DNA of 38,803 bases from Clostridia bacterium (GTDB lineage Bacteria > Bacillota > Clostridia > Christensenellales > UBA1242): positions 1 to 38,803 of the forward strand of contig JAFSVR010000016.1 in assembly GCA_017444895.1 (NCBI GenBank). Reading direction: 5' to 3'. Positions 1 through 8,632 of this stretch are shown here, in pieces (positions within the stretch are counted from its first letter, which is position 1; the number at the start of each line of letters is the position of its first letter). The notes under the pieces were generated by a model. It worked only from the letters and a program-made list of their open reading frames with translations, had not been told where the DNA came from and searched no databases. Position numbers and translations under genes: made by a program.

Positions 1-78
1 AGGGCGCTCTAAATCTTCCCAGTTGTTCCTGTTCCCCAGTTTTCTTCTGCCATATTTGAATTTTTCCATTTCATCCAT
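1..78 (-). CDS. Unknown protein, 5' end only (runs off left edge)
   Basis: Only the first 26 codons are visible, beginning MDEMEKFKYGRRKLGN and open to the window edge. The start is supported by an AAGGAAA ribosome-binding site 7 nt upstream of the ATG and by a good promoter behind it (TTGACA at 122-127, TATCTT at 99-104, 17-nt spacer, minus strand). The peptide is hydrophilic and basic, without a signal peptide. Too little is present to assign a function; that it is a real gene is inferred from the promoter and RBS. Confidence 0.5.
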   Translation of the reverse strand, partial: MDEMEKFKYGRRKLGNRNNWEDLERP

Positions 79-98
79 AATGATGTTTCCTTATACTT

Positions 99-127
99 AA
101 GATACCACAAACAAATGCGCTTGTCAA
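99..127 (-). promoter_or_regulatory. Promoter for the gene running off the left edge
   Basis: Minus-strand TTGACA (122-127), 17-nt spacer, TATCTT (99-104). It reads toward the ATG at 78, giving a leader of about 14 nt that contains the RBS. Confidence 0.6.
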
Positions 128-191
128 ATTTGCCACCAATCTTGCATTGGCTCACAAAAACAATAAAGGGTGCCCTATCTTGCAAAACAAC

Positions 192-220
192 TTGAAAAAC
201 ATTGTTTCAAATGTTATAAT
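192..220 (+). promoter_or_regulatory. Promoter of the MscS remnant
   Basis: TTGAAA (192-197), 17-nt spacer, TATAAT (215-220), followed by GGAGGG at 237-242 and ATG at 247. Both promoter and RBS look intact although the downstream coding region is broken. Confidence 0.65.
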
Positions 221-246
221 AACAGCAGAATTGTTTGGAGGGAAAA

Positions 247-785
247 ATGAACATTGCCAGCGAATTAAACAACAATGTTGCAAACAATGCCAGCCAGTTG
301 CGTAGTAAGAATTTTTATGCTCCAAACTATATTCCTTCTGGCAAAAATAAAATTGAAACTCAATCATCAACCAATCTAAGGAACTCTCGGTTACAACTTG
401 CGTTATCTCAGTTGACTATCGCGAATCAATCCCTCGTGTTGAACTCGTGATTAAAGACAATCTTGAAAGAATCAAAAAGGCAATTCCTGAAATTGTTGAA
501 GGGCCTTTCTATAAAGGGGTTGACAGCCTTGGGGATTCTTCTGTTAATCTATTATTTATTGCAACAGTTAAAGAGAACGACTACTTCGTTGTTCAGCGTG
601 CTCTTAACAGAGAACTTAAACTTATATTTGACGAAAACAACATCAGCATACCATTCCCACAGGTTACTATCAATCAACCAGAATCTTTTGAAGGCAAGAT
701 TACAGAATCTGAGGAAAAGCAAGCGCACGTTTTTGCAAAAACTCAAAGCACTGCCGCAAAAGAATATGAAGACACAAACCAATAA
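247..785 (+). pseudogene. Decayed MscS-family mechanosensitive channel (C-terminal domain)
   Basis: Two overlapping reading frames together resemble the cytoplasmic beta plus C-terminal domain of MscS channels. Frame 1 (247-450, 67 aa) contains YIPSGKNK, like the IPNg motif of the beta domain. Frame 3, open from about 357, continues with INQSKELSVT, then VISVDYRESIPRVEL, and ends with the family signature ISIPFPQVTI; it stops at 785. The frame change falls near 350-365. The N-terminal membrane helices that form the pore are missing entirely, so an internal deletion plus a frameshift is the simplest reading. If frame 3 is translated alone it could start at GTG 447, overlapping the TGA of frame 1, to give 112 aa without the pore. 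The promoter and SD upstream are intact. MscS identity is recognised from motifs only. Confidence 0.6.
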
Positions 786-792
786 ACAAAAA

Positions 793-821
793 AACACTAG
801 CAAAAACGCTAGTGTTTTTTT
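793..821. terminator. Bidirectional intrinsic terminator
   Basis: Perfect 9-bp stem AACACTAGC / GCTAGTGTT with a 6-nt A-rich loop, T-run on the plus side and A-run (T-run on minus) on the other. It serves both the MscS remnant and the convergent glycosyltransferase. Confidence 0.85.
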
Positions 822-829
822 ATTGCCAA

Positions 830-1951
830 TTATAGTTCTTCATATATTTTTGCAAACTGCTCTTTAACTTTCTCAATAGAGAAGTTCTTTATAAACTCCT
901 TGTTTCTGTCACCAAACTTTTTGCATAGTTTTTCATCTTTTGCCATGTTTTCAATGGCGTTAAGGAATGCTTTTTTATCTGTTGGTTCAACCAAAACCCC
1001 ACCTTCATTTTCGCCAAGAAGGTCTGTGTTCCCACGAATCTTTGATGCAATAACAGGAAGCCCATAGCACATTGCTTCCATCATAGACTTAGACAGCCCT
1101 TCCCTATATGACGGCATAATATAGCAATCAACAGTGTTTAATATTTGAGGGATATCGTGTCTAAAACCAAGCATCTTAACATTTTCTTCAAGGGCATATT
1201 CCTTGATTTTTTTATTAAACTCACTTTCAAGCGGGCCTCTTCCACAAACAAGATATTTAATTTTCTTATTGTCAAGATCCTTGAAAACATCAAGAAGCAT
1301 TAAAGTGTTTTTATTCTTATTAAGTTCCCCAACTGACGCAATAACAAAATCACCATCATCAAGGCCCAGTTCTTTTCTAAACTCGTTTTTGTTAAAGTTC
1401 TCATCAGCCTTATACACTGAAAAATCCACACCTATGCCGTTGATTTTATAAACGTTTTTTGCCTTCATCTTTTGAGCGGCAGCATAGTCTTCATCATTAA
1501 TCGTAACAAGAGCTGTTGTATATTTTGCGCAATGCTTTTCAATTGTTTTATATATAAGTTTATTCTGAATTGGACACCCCTTAAAGAAGTGGAAGCCATG
1601 AGCGGTATAAAGACATGGCAAGTGGAATTTTTTTGCAACCATTCTGCCCATAAAACCACCAACCGGTTGCATACAATTAACAAGATCTATCTTCTCATTT
1701 TTAACAATTTCTTTCAGCTGTTTATAGCCCTTAAACAACTTAACATTAAAAGGGTTTCTCGTTAAATATATGTCATACATCTTGCAACCGCAAGACTCTT
1801 TGATCATGTCAAAAAACTCTGTGCACTTGTTGCAAGCACAAATAACTTCTGCCCCCAAAGACTGCATGTGTTTGATATGTGGAATCATAAAGCGCCCAAT
1901 CATATCATCAGTTGTTGCAACAACCAAAACTTTTTTGTTATGTAAGTCCAT
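830..1951 (-). CDS. Glycosyltransferase family 4 (GT-B fold)
   Basis: A 373-aa protein typical of GT4 enzymes, which transfer a sugar from a nucleotide donor to a growing glycan or lipid carrier at the inner face of the membrane. The N-terminal acceptor half starts with a beta-strand/loop (KVLVVATTDDMIGRFM); the C-terminal donor half has GELNKNKN, LVCGRGPLES and the E-x7-E motif region EGLSKSMMEAMCYGLPVIAS near residue 284. The start at MDLHNK is preferred over an upstream in-frame start because AAGGAG lies 6 nt before it. It follows cysS by 47 nt on the same strand with no terminator between, so co-transcription is likely. The sugar and acceptor cannot be told from sequence; EpsD/PglA-like capsule or glycan assembly is a guess. 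Confidence 0.85.
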   Translation of the reverse strand: MDLHNKKVLVVATTDDMIGRFMIPHIKHMQSLGAEVICACNKCTEFFDMIKESCGCKMYDIYLTRNPFNVKLFKGYKQLKEIVKNEKIDLVNCMQPVGGFMGRMVAKKFHLPCLYTAHGFHFFKGCPIQNKLIYKTIEKHCAKYTTALVTINDEDYAAAQKMKAKNVYKINGIGVDFSVYKADENFNKNEFRKELGLDDGDFVIASVGELNKNKNTLMLLDVFKDLDNKKIKYLVCGRGPLESEFNKKIKEYALEENVKMLGFRHDIPQILNTVDCYIMPSYREGLSKSMMEAMCYGLPVIASKIRGNTDLLGENEGGVLVEPTDKKAFLNAIENMAKDEKLCKKFGDRNKEFIKNFSIEKVKEQFAKIYEEL

Positions 1952-1998
1952 ACTTTCTCCTTGTTGTTTTAACAAACGCCCTGCATTAAAGCATCCGG

Positions 1999-3408
1999 CT
2001 ATACAATCTTATATGTTGTTCCATCTTTGGTGTCAACCAGCTCAACACCTCTTGCTTTAAGTTCTTCTCGGATTTTATCTGCAAGAGCATAATCCTTGCT
2101 TGCCTTGGCTGTTTTTCTTTCTTCAATTTTTTGTTCAATAAACGCTCTGAATTCATCATTTAGGTCATTGCCAGCTTCTTGCACAACTTGCGCCGTAAGC
2201 AAATCTAGCCCCAAAACCTTATCCATTTCTCCAATGGCATAGCATTTTGTTGCGCCATTCAATTCACTTTTTAATACATCATAAAGTGCAGTTAATGCAA
2301 GCGAAGTGTTAAGATCGTTTTCAAGCGCCGCCTTAAACTGTTCAAGATAAGGGCTTGCTTGTTCTTTGGAAATGTTCCCGTCTTCTTTAATCTCGTTTAT
2401 ACGGCGTACAATCTTTTCATATGCAGATTTTGCAGAATCCAACGCCTCTGTTGAAAACACAAGAATTTTGCGGTAATGTGAAGACAAGCAAAAATACTTA
2501 TAGATCATTGGAAAGTAGCCCATCTCTTCGAGTCTAGAAAGCGTTAAAAACTCCCCGCTGCTTTTGCTCATTTTGCCAGACTTGGTGTTAAGGTGTTCAA
2601 CATGAAACCAATGCCCACACCACTTGTGCCCCAAAAAGCTCTCAGACTGCGCTATTTCATTAGTGTGGTGAGGGAATTTGTTGTCCACCCCACCACAATG
2701 AATATCCAGATGCTCTCCAAGATATTTCATTGAAATTCCAGAACACTCAATGTGCCAACCTGGATATCCTGTTCCCCAAGGACTTTCCCACTTGAGTGCA
2801 TGGTTCTCAAACTTAGACTTTGTGAACCACAAAACAAAATCGTTTTTGTTGCGCTTTTCAAGGTCTTCATCAACCCCCTCTCTTGCGCCAACAATAAGGT
2901 CATCTTTCCCCTGGTTTCCAAATCTATAATATTCTTTAAGTTTTGACGTGTCAAAATAGACGTTCCCACCACTTTTATAGGCATAACCGGTTGCCATGAG
3001 TTTTTCAATTATCTTGATATACTCATCAACACACGCCGTTGCGGGAACAACAATTTCGGGCCATTTTAAGTTAAGCCTCTCGCAATCTGTCTTGAAAGCA
3101 TCAGTAAACTTCTTTGCAATTTCTAAAACGGTCTTATGCTCTCGCTCTGCGCCAAGAAGCATCTTATCTTCACCAGTATCTCCATCACTTGAAAGATGCC
3201 CAACGTCTGTTATGTTCATTGCTCTTTTAACATTAAAACCAACAAACCTTAGCGATTTTTCAAGAACATCTTCCATTATGTATGATCTTAAGTTCCCGAT
3301 ATGTGCATAGTGATACACCGTTGGCCCACAGGTATATAGTGTTAAAACATCTTTGCTATGTGGAACAATCTCTTCAATTTGTCTTGTTTCTGAATTATAT
3401 AATTTCAT
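1999..3408 (-). CDS. cysS: Cysteinyl-tRNA synthetase
   Basis: A 469-aa class I aminoacyl-tRNA synthetase that charges tRNA-Cys. The N-terminal Rossmann fold has the zinc-site cysteine and HIGH-type motif in CGPTVYHYAHIGN (about residues 28-40). Further zinc ligands are plausible in HIECSG and HHTNEIAQSE. The KMSKS loop appears as GKMSKSSGEF near residue 277, and the C-terminal DALR-like helical region ends in KDGTTYKIV. Length is normal for the family. The ATG is preceded by GGAGAG with 3-4 nt spacing, and an excellent minus-strand promoter lies at 3437-3465. Confidence 0.97.
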   Translation of the reverse strand: MKLYNSETRQIEEIVPHSKDVLTLYTCGPTVYHYAHIGNLRSYIMEDVLEKSLRFVGFNVKRAMNITDVGHLSSDGDTGEDKMLLGAEREHKTVLEIAKKFTDAFKTDCERLNLKWPEIVVPATACVDEYIKIIEKLMATGYAYKSGGNVYFDTSKLKEYYRFGNQGKDDLIVGAREGVDEDLEKRNKNDFVLWFTKSKFENHALKWESPWGTGYPGWHIECSGISMKYLGEHLDIHCGGVDNKFPHHTNEIAQSESFLGHKWCGHWFHVEHLNTKSGKMSKSSGEFLTLSRLEEMGYFPMIYKYFCLSSHYRKILVFSTEALDSAKSAYEKIVRRINEIKEDGNISKEQASPYLEQFKAALENDLNTSLALTALYDVLKSELNGATKCYAIGEMDKVLGLDLLTAQVVQEAGNDLNDEFRAFIEQKIEERKTAKASKDYALADKIREELKARGVELVDTKDGTTYKIV

Positions 3409-3436
3409 ATTCTCTCCATTTATCTATCTTAACCAA

Positions 3437-3465
3437 ATAATAACACATCCATTTTGTTTTGTCAA
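3437..3465 (-). promoter_or_regulatory. cysS promoter
   Basis: TTGACA (3460-3465), 17-nt spacer, TATTAT (3437-3442) on the minus strand; predicted start near 3430, giving a leader of about 22 nt. No T-box leader fits in this space. Confidence 0.75.
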
Positions 3466-3527
3466 AATGTTAGCCCCACACAGCCCACAAAATATTGCAA
3501 ATCAACCCATATTGTGTTAGTCTTATT

Positions 3528-4901
3528 ATGATGGAATTTTATAAAACTACAAAAAGCCATGTAAAGCAAAACTCACCTTTCAGCAGGCAAGTGTTTTTTG
3601 TATGCGCCGCCCTAGTTATTATTGCTCCACTTATATTCCTTTTTGCCAATGCAATATCCCCAAACATTTATTACCACCAGCTTAGCATTTATATTTTTTC
3701 TGCTCTTTTGCTTATAGTTTTGTTTTGCGCCCCTCTTATTCTCTACGAAAAACCTTTAATTCAAAACCCCAACTTAAAAAATAAAAACGTCCTTACACTC
3801 CTTCCGTTTATTTTTCTCATTGCATTTCTTGTTTGGGCAACCATTTCAACTTTTTTTGCTTTAGACATTCGTCTTGCTCTTTTTGATTATGGATCAAGAA
3901 ATGAAGGGCTTTTTGCATATTATGCTTACGCTGTCATATTTTTCTGCTTTTCCCTGATAAAAGACAAACAACAGAAGCGTATTTTAATATATTTGTTTGT
4001 TGGTGAAATGTGTTTTATTTCTCTCTATTGGATTATAGATTTTTTCACATTCCACTATGGTTTTTTATCTCTTGAATGGGAATTTGTAACCCCATGGTGC
4101 AATCCGAACCACTCAGGATATATGCTCGCTATTTCTATTATGCTTTCAGCTGGAATGTTTCTGTTTGACAATCACAAAATCGCTCAATCTTTAGGTCTTG
4201 CTGGGTTCTGCCTGCTAATAATAACGCTTGGCTTTAATAACACTTTTGGCTGCCAATTATCAACTCTGGTTGCGATGATTTGTCTTTCGATTGCCTGCTT
4301 GCTAAGAGAAAAAAAGAACTATCTTCAACTGCTTATCTTGTGGACTGGATACATTGGTTCTATGGCAATCATATCTGCAATCTTAGAACATAACCAGTTT
4401 GGCATAAGTTCATATTGGCAAAACTTTAAGGGGCTTTTTAAGGATGTATTTCTTATTACTAGCAACAATGCTAATGCTAACACCGCTGGAACTAATCGTT
4501 GGGGGCTTTGGAAAGAATGCTTCAGGAACATCAGAGAGCACCCCATTTTTGGAATCGGAATTAATTGCCAAAGAATTGATAATCCATTGATAGAATCTGG
4601 CCGTCCACACAACGAACTTTTGCAGTTCACGTCAACAATGGGGCTTCCCGCAGGAATTTTCTATCTGCTTGCAATAATTTTCACAGGTATTATTTCCATC
4701 AAACAAATCAAAAAAATAGACGCCTATTCTTTGATTTGTCTTTTTGGCGCAATGGGCTATTTTCTATCTTCCTTCTTTGGCGTCAGCCTAACCTACACCT
4801 TCCCGTATTTCCTCATCTTCTTGGCTCTTGGGCTTAATGGCATAGACCATAAAAAACCATCTCAAAATAATTGTCTTAGCAACAAAAATATTATACAATA
4901 A
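3528..4901 (+). CDS. O-antigen ligase / Wzy-like polytopic membrane protein
   Basis: About 457 aa with some ten or more hydrophobic helices. A large loop in the C-terminal half carries the O-antigen ligase/polymerase (Wzy_C, WaaL-like) pattern: RWGLWKECFRNIREHPIFGIG followed by RPHNELLQFTSTMGLPAG. Such enzymes join undecaprenyl-linked glycans into polymers or onto acceptors at the outer face of the membrane. The start is uncertain: ATG at 3528 and ATG at 3531 are adjacent, neither has an SD, and a TTG at 3495 is also in frame. The upstream promoter is unclear; TATTGT at 3510 or TATTAT at 3524 are candidates. It is transcribed away from cysS and is followed after 4 nt by radC. The glycan product is unknown. 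Confidence 0.75.
   Translation: MMEFYKTTKSHVKQNSPFSRQVFFVCAALVIIAPLIFLFANAISPNIYYHQLSIYIFSALLLIVLFCAPLILYEKPLIQNPNLKNKNVLTLLPFIFLIAFLVWATISTFFALDIRLALFDYGSRNEGLFAYYAYAVIFFCFSLIKDKQQKRILIYLFVGEMCFISLYWIIDFFTFHYGFLSLEWEFVTPWCNPNHSGYMLAISIMLSAGMFLFDNHKIAQSLGLAGFCLLIITLGFNNTFGCQLSTLVAMICLSIACLLREKKNYLQLLILWTGYIGSMAIISAILEHNQFGISSYWQNFKGLFKDVFLITSNNANANTAGTNRWGLWKECFRNIREHPIFGIGINCQRIDNPLIESGRPHNELLQFTSTMGLPAGIFYLLAIIFTGIISIKQIKKIDAYSLICLFGAMGYFLSSFFGVSLTYTFPYFLIFLALGLNGIDHKKPSQNNCLSNKNIIQ
4871..4899 (+). promoter_or_regulatory. radC promoter predicting a leaderless mRNA
   Basis: TTGTCT (4871-4876), 17-nt spacer, TACAAT (4894-4899), all inside the 3' end of the preceding gene. A start site 7 nt after the -10 falls on position 4906, the A of the radC ATG. 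There is no SD. Confidence 0.6.
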
Positions 4902-4905
4902 CATT

Positions 4906-5694
4906 ATGATAACCAATGAGAACATTCATAAGAATCATAGATCAAGATTGAAGCAAAAGTTCAAAAATTCTGGCCTTAATGGCCTCACTGATCACGAAAT
5001 TCTTGAGCTCTTGCTTTTTTATGTTATCCCAAGAAGCGATGTCAACCCGCTTGCACACCATTTGCTCTCACATTTTGGAACGATTGAAAAAGTTATATTT
5101 GCGCCAAAAGAAGAGCTCCTTAAAGTTCAAGGGGTTGGGCCGGGCGTTTCATCTTTCTTTAATTCACTAGCAAAAGTTATGGAAAATATGTCTAGCACCA
5201 CAGATTTCCGAACGCAACTCTTTTCAACAGCTCTTGCAAAAACATATTGCCGAAATAGTATTGAATTTTCAAAAGACGAGCAAACAAACCTTATCTCTCT
5301 TAATATTCATAACTGCATTATTGATTGTTTCTTCGTTGCAAAAGGCCAAGAAGACATAACAAAACTAAACATTCGCGATATCATCTCTCATGCCATTGAT
5401 GTTAGAGCAGCAAAAATTATTTTAGTTCATAACCACCCTAGTGGAAATCCAACACCAAGCAATTCTGACGTTGTTTTCACACGAAGCCTTGCCGTTGCCT
5501 GCATGATGAATGATATTGACTTTCTTGACCATATTATCGTTGGGAAAAACACAGAATATAGTTTTGTTGAGGGCGATATTATGCCAGCAATAAAAAATAG
5601 CGCATATAACTCAATCGCCGGCGTTGATAAAAAGAATTCTCCTGAAAGTTTCATTTCAACCAACTATATTAACTGCGCAAAACAAGACATATAA
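4906..5694 (+). CDS. radC: RadC family JAB/MPN domain protein
   Basis: A 262-aa UPF0758/RadC protein. Residues 1-90 hold a helix-hairpin-helix type DNA-binding region (LLKVQGVGPG). The C-terminal MPN/JAMM-like domain carries the metal-site motif HNHPSGNPTPSNSD. Despite the name, a role in recombinational repair is not established for the family; the function remains open. After the JAMM domain there is an extra tail of about 40 residues. The start is an ATG without SD, with a promoter placed so that the transcript would begin at the ATG. A strong terminator follows. Confidence 0.92.
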   Translation: MITNENIHKNHRSRLKQKFKNSGLNGLTDHEILELLLFYVIPRSDVNPLAHHLLSHFGTIEKVIFAPKEELLKVQGVGPGVSSFFNSLAKVMENMSSTTDFRTQLFSTALAKTYCRNSIEFSKDEQTNLISLNIHNCIIDCFFVAKGQEDITKLNIRDIISHAIDVRAAKIILVHNHPSGNPTPSNSDVVFTRSLAVACMMNDIDFLDHIIVGKNTEYSFVEGDIMPAIKNSAYNSIAGVDKKNSPESFISTNYINCAKQDI

Positions 5695-5705
5695 ACACAA
5701 AATTG

Positions 5706-5730
5706 CCCACAGCCATTGTGGGTTTTTTCT
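5706..5730 (+). terminator. Intrinsic terminator after radC
   Basis: Stem CCCACA / TGTGGG with a 5-nt loop and then a run of six T. Confidence 0.8.
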
Positions 5731-5776
5731 TGCATATTTTATTTCCCTAAAAAATAAACTTAATTGAGGAAATAAA

Positions 5777-8410
5777 ATGAACCCCACAATGCAAAGTTTA
5801 AGCACTATCTTAAAAGACTTTAACTCAAATATAAACGGATTATCAATTAAAACCGTAAATCAAAACCGCGAAAAATTTGGTGTTAATTATATAGAAAACA
5901 GCAAAAAAACATCGTTTTTTATGCGTTTTTTATCACAATTTGCAAATTTTATGATAATAGTTCTGATACTCAGTGCGCTAATAAGCATAACTCTTGCAAT
6001 AATAAAAAAAGACGCCGGTGATCTTATTGAAGGGGGCATCATTTTTGCTATTGTGATAATCAATGCCCTAATTGGCGTTATTCAAGAAAAGAAAGCAGAA
6101 AACACCATTGCACTTTTAAGCAAAAAATCTGAAAACACTGCGCTGGTTCTTAGAGATGGAGTAAAACAACAAATCCCTGCGAGCGAAGTTGTTGCTGGCG
6201 ACATTGTTTATCTTTCCGCTGGAAACATTGTGCCCGCTGATTTACGTTTGATTGAAACTAAAAATCTTAAATGTGACGAAAGTAGCCTCACCGGCGAAAG
6301 CCAGGCAGTATATAAAAATGCAGATTTCATTGGAACAAAATCCACTCCACTTGCCGAAAGGGCGAACATGGCCTTTTCAGGAACAATTGTAACCTTCGGC
6401 GTTGGATCTGGGGTTGTTGTTGGAGTTGGCAAGCAAACAGAGTTTGGAAAAATCGCAAATATTTTATCAACTAAGAAAAAAGAAAAAACACCCCTGGAAA
6501 GAAATATTAACCATATCGGCAAAGTCATAACGATCAGCGTTCTTATTATTGTATGTATAGTTTTCATAACTCAACTTATTGTGTCTATCAAACTCAACAT
6601 ACTAGATTCTTTTTTAATTTCAGTTGCTCTTGCAGTTGCAGCAATTCCTGAAAGTCTGCCCGCCGTCATAACTATTATCCTTGCTCTAGGTGTTGAAAAA
6701 CTTGCGAAACGAACGGCAATCGTCAAAGCACTTGGAGCAGTTGAAACATTGGGCTCTTGCGACACTATTTGCACAGACAAAACAGGAACAATAACGCAAA
6801 ACAATATGCAAGTTGCGCACCTATTTGTTAATGGCAAATTGCAAAAAAGCGCAAGTTTTAGCCTAAAAAATTACAAAAACATACTAAATTGCATTGTTTT
6901 ATGCAACAATGCAATTATAGAAAACAAAAAAATTATTGGAGATGCAACAGAAACCTCTCTAATTAAATATTGTTTTTCTCAAAACATTAATATTGAAGCT
7001 TACAAACTCCACACTCGTTTATTTGAAATCCCTTTTTCAAGCGCAAAAAAAATAATGACAACAATAAACAATGTTAATGGCCAGCCCACCCTCTTCTGTA
7101 AGGGCGCATTAGACGTTATAATAAGCAAATGTACACATATTGAGATAAATGATAAGATTTTGCCATTAGATGAAAAAAACAAACACATGATTTTGCAAGC
7201 ACAAAACGATTTAGGCAAAATGGCTGAACGTGTTATTGCCCTTGCCTATTCTAGCAGTATTGAAAAAACTGCAAAATACGAGCAAAACAATTCAAAAATT
7301 GAGCAAAATTTAACATTGTTGGGGCTTGTTGGCATTATTGATCCGCCTCGTCCTGAGGTTAAAACCGCCGTTAGGCAATGCAAAAGCGCCGGCTTAAAAC
7401 CTATAATGATAACAGGCGACCACCCAACAACAGCTTTCGCAATTGCAAAAGAAGTTGGCATTGCCTTGTCTGAAAAAGAAATCATATCTGGCAACGAACT
7501 TGAAAGATATAAGGGCAAACAATTTAAGAATAAAGTTGAGCAGTGCAGTGTTTTTTGCAGAGTTTCACCTGAACAAAAATTGCAGATTATAAAAGCGCTT
7601 AAAGGCTCTGGCCATATAGTGGCGATGGCCGGCGATGGAGTTAACGACGCCCCAAGTATCAAGCATGCCGATATTGGCATTTGCATGGGCTCTGGAACAG
7701 ATGTCACAAAAAGCGTTGCAGACATCATCTTAACCAATAACGACTATTCAAGCATTGTTATTGCTGTTGAACAAGGCCGAACGATATTTTCAAACATACG
7801 AAAAACGCTTCAATTCTTGATTTCAACAAATGCTGTGGAGGTTTTAGGAATATTTATAACAACCCTGATTATAAAAAATGCCATTTTCTTGCTTCCAAGC
7901 CAAATTCTATTCATTAACCTCATAACAGACAGTTTGCCAGCATTTGCTCTTGGGCTTGAACCGCCTGAACAAGATGTAATGAAAAAGCCCCCTCGAAAGG
8001 CAACCGAAACTATTTTTTCAGGAAATGTTGGAACGGCAATTCTATATGAAGCATTCATTCAAACATTAATAGTTCTTGTTATGTTTGTTTCTGCAAATGC
8101 AAAGTTTGGAAACGCTATTGCAAGCACCATGGTTTTCTTAACAATCTGCTTTATGCAAATTGTGCATGCCATTAACTGTAAAACGTCAAAAAGCCTCACA
8201 AAAACCAACATTTTTGTAAACAAAACATTTAATATAAGCTTTATTGCACTCTTCTCTTTAATTGTCATTGTTGGCCTTATTCCGCCCCTACAAGTGGCTT
8301 TTAAGATTGTCCCTCTTGCTCTTTCTCAATGGCTTGTTGTTGCCGCTGCTAGCATTTCTATTATTCCTGCTGTTGAAATTGGAAAGCTATTCATCAATAA
8401 GAAAAAATAA
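5777..8410 (+). CDS. P-type Ca2+-transporting ATPase (P2A-like)
   Basis: An 877-aa P-type cation pump. Visible parts in order: N-terminal cation ATPase domain; actuator motif TGES near residue 173; TM4 motif VAAIPESLPA near 290; phosphorylation site CTDKTGTITQ with Asp near 334; nucleotide-domain KGA; hinge AGDGVNDAPS near 618; TM6 NLITDSLPA near 714. The TM5 (NAVEV) and TM6 (N, T, D) residues match the SERCA calcium site II. The TM8 position that is Glu908 in SERCA is Gln here (FMQIVHAIN), which suggests a single-ion site as in bacterial calcium pumps (inference). The start follows GAGG with about 7 nt spacing. It is a monocistronic unit between terminators. Mn2+ or other divalent export is an alternative. 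Confidence 0.93.
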   Translation: MNPTMQSLSTILKDFNSNINGLSIKTVNQNREKFGVNYIENSKKTSFFMRFLSQFANFMIIVLILSALISITLAIIKKDAGDLIEGGIIFAIVIINALIGVIQEKKAENTIALLSKKSENTALVLRDGVKQQIPASEVVAGDIVYLSAGNIVPADLRLIETKNLKCDESSLTGESQAVYKNADFIGTKSTPLAERANMAFSGTIVTFGVGSGVVVGVGKQTEFGKIANILSTKKKEKTPLERNINHIGKVITISVLIIVCIVFITQLIVSIKLNILDSFLISVALAVAAIPESLPAVITIILALGVEKLAKRTAIVKALGAVETLGSCDTICTDKTGTITQNNMQVAHLFVNGKLQKSASFSLKNYKNILNCIVLCNNAIIENKKIIGDATETSLIKYCFSQNINIEAYKLHTRLFEIPFSSAKKIMTTINNVNGQPTLFCKGALDVIISKCTHIEINDKILPLDEKNKHMILQAQNDLGKMAERVIALAYSSSIEKTAKYEQNNSKIEQNLTLLGLVGIIDPPRPEVKTAVRQCKSAGLKPIMITGDHPTTAFAIAKEVGIALSEKEIISGNELERYKGKQFKNKVEQCSVFCRVSPEQKLQIIKALKGSGHIVAMAGDGVNDAPSIKHADIGICMGSGTDVTKSVADIILTNNDYSSIVIAVEQGRTIFSNIRKTLQFLISTNAVEVLGIFITTLIIKNAIFLLPSQILFINLITDSLPAFALGLEPPEQDVMKKPPRKATETIFSGNVGTAILYEAFIQTLIVLVMFVSANAKFGNAIASTMVFLTICFMQIVHAINCKTSKSLTKTNIFVNKTFNISFIALFSLIVIVGLIPPLQVAFKIVPLALSQWLVVAAASISIIPAVEIGKLFINKKK

Positions 8411-8415
8411 AAAAC

Positions 8416-8458
8416 TCAAACCAAACAAACATACAACTTATATGTGGGTTTGGTTTGA
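8416..8458 (+). other. 43-nt two-tier hairpin after the ATPase gene
   Basis: An 11-bp perfect stem TCAAACCAAAC / GTTTGGTTTGA encloses a second 5-bp stem ACATA / TATGT. It starts 5 nt after the stop codon. There is no T-run, so it may protect the 3' end of the mRNA or act as a Rho-independent terminator variant. Confidence 0.6.
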
Positions 8459-8541
8459 ACTCGTATTTTCTGCGCTATCTCACTAAACTTATATTCTTTC
8501 TTTCCCATTTCTTCACGTTAAAAACTTATAAATGAAGACTC

Positions 8542-8599
8542 AAAAAAATTTCCGCACAGTCGTTTACGAAAAAGTAAACTCCTGCGTGGAAATTTTTTT
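8542..8599. terminator. Long bidirectional terminator between ATPase gene and tuf
   Basis: A-run plus TTTCC, then arms ending in CGTTTAC / GTAAACT around a GAAAAA loop, then GGAAA plus T-run. The stem spans about 26 positions per side with a few mismatches. With A/T runs at both ends it can stop both convergent transcripts, above all the strongly expressed str operon. Confidence 0.8.
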
Positions 8600-8632
8600 A
8601 GAAACGCACTTAGGCGTCAAATTTGGAAGTTT

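Noticed and set aside
463-867. 134-aa plus-strand frame overlapping the MscS remnant
   Set aside because: Hydrophobic out-of-frame translation of the MscS-like sequence, running through the terminator.
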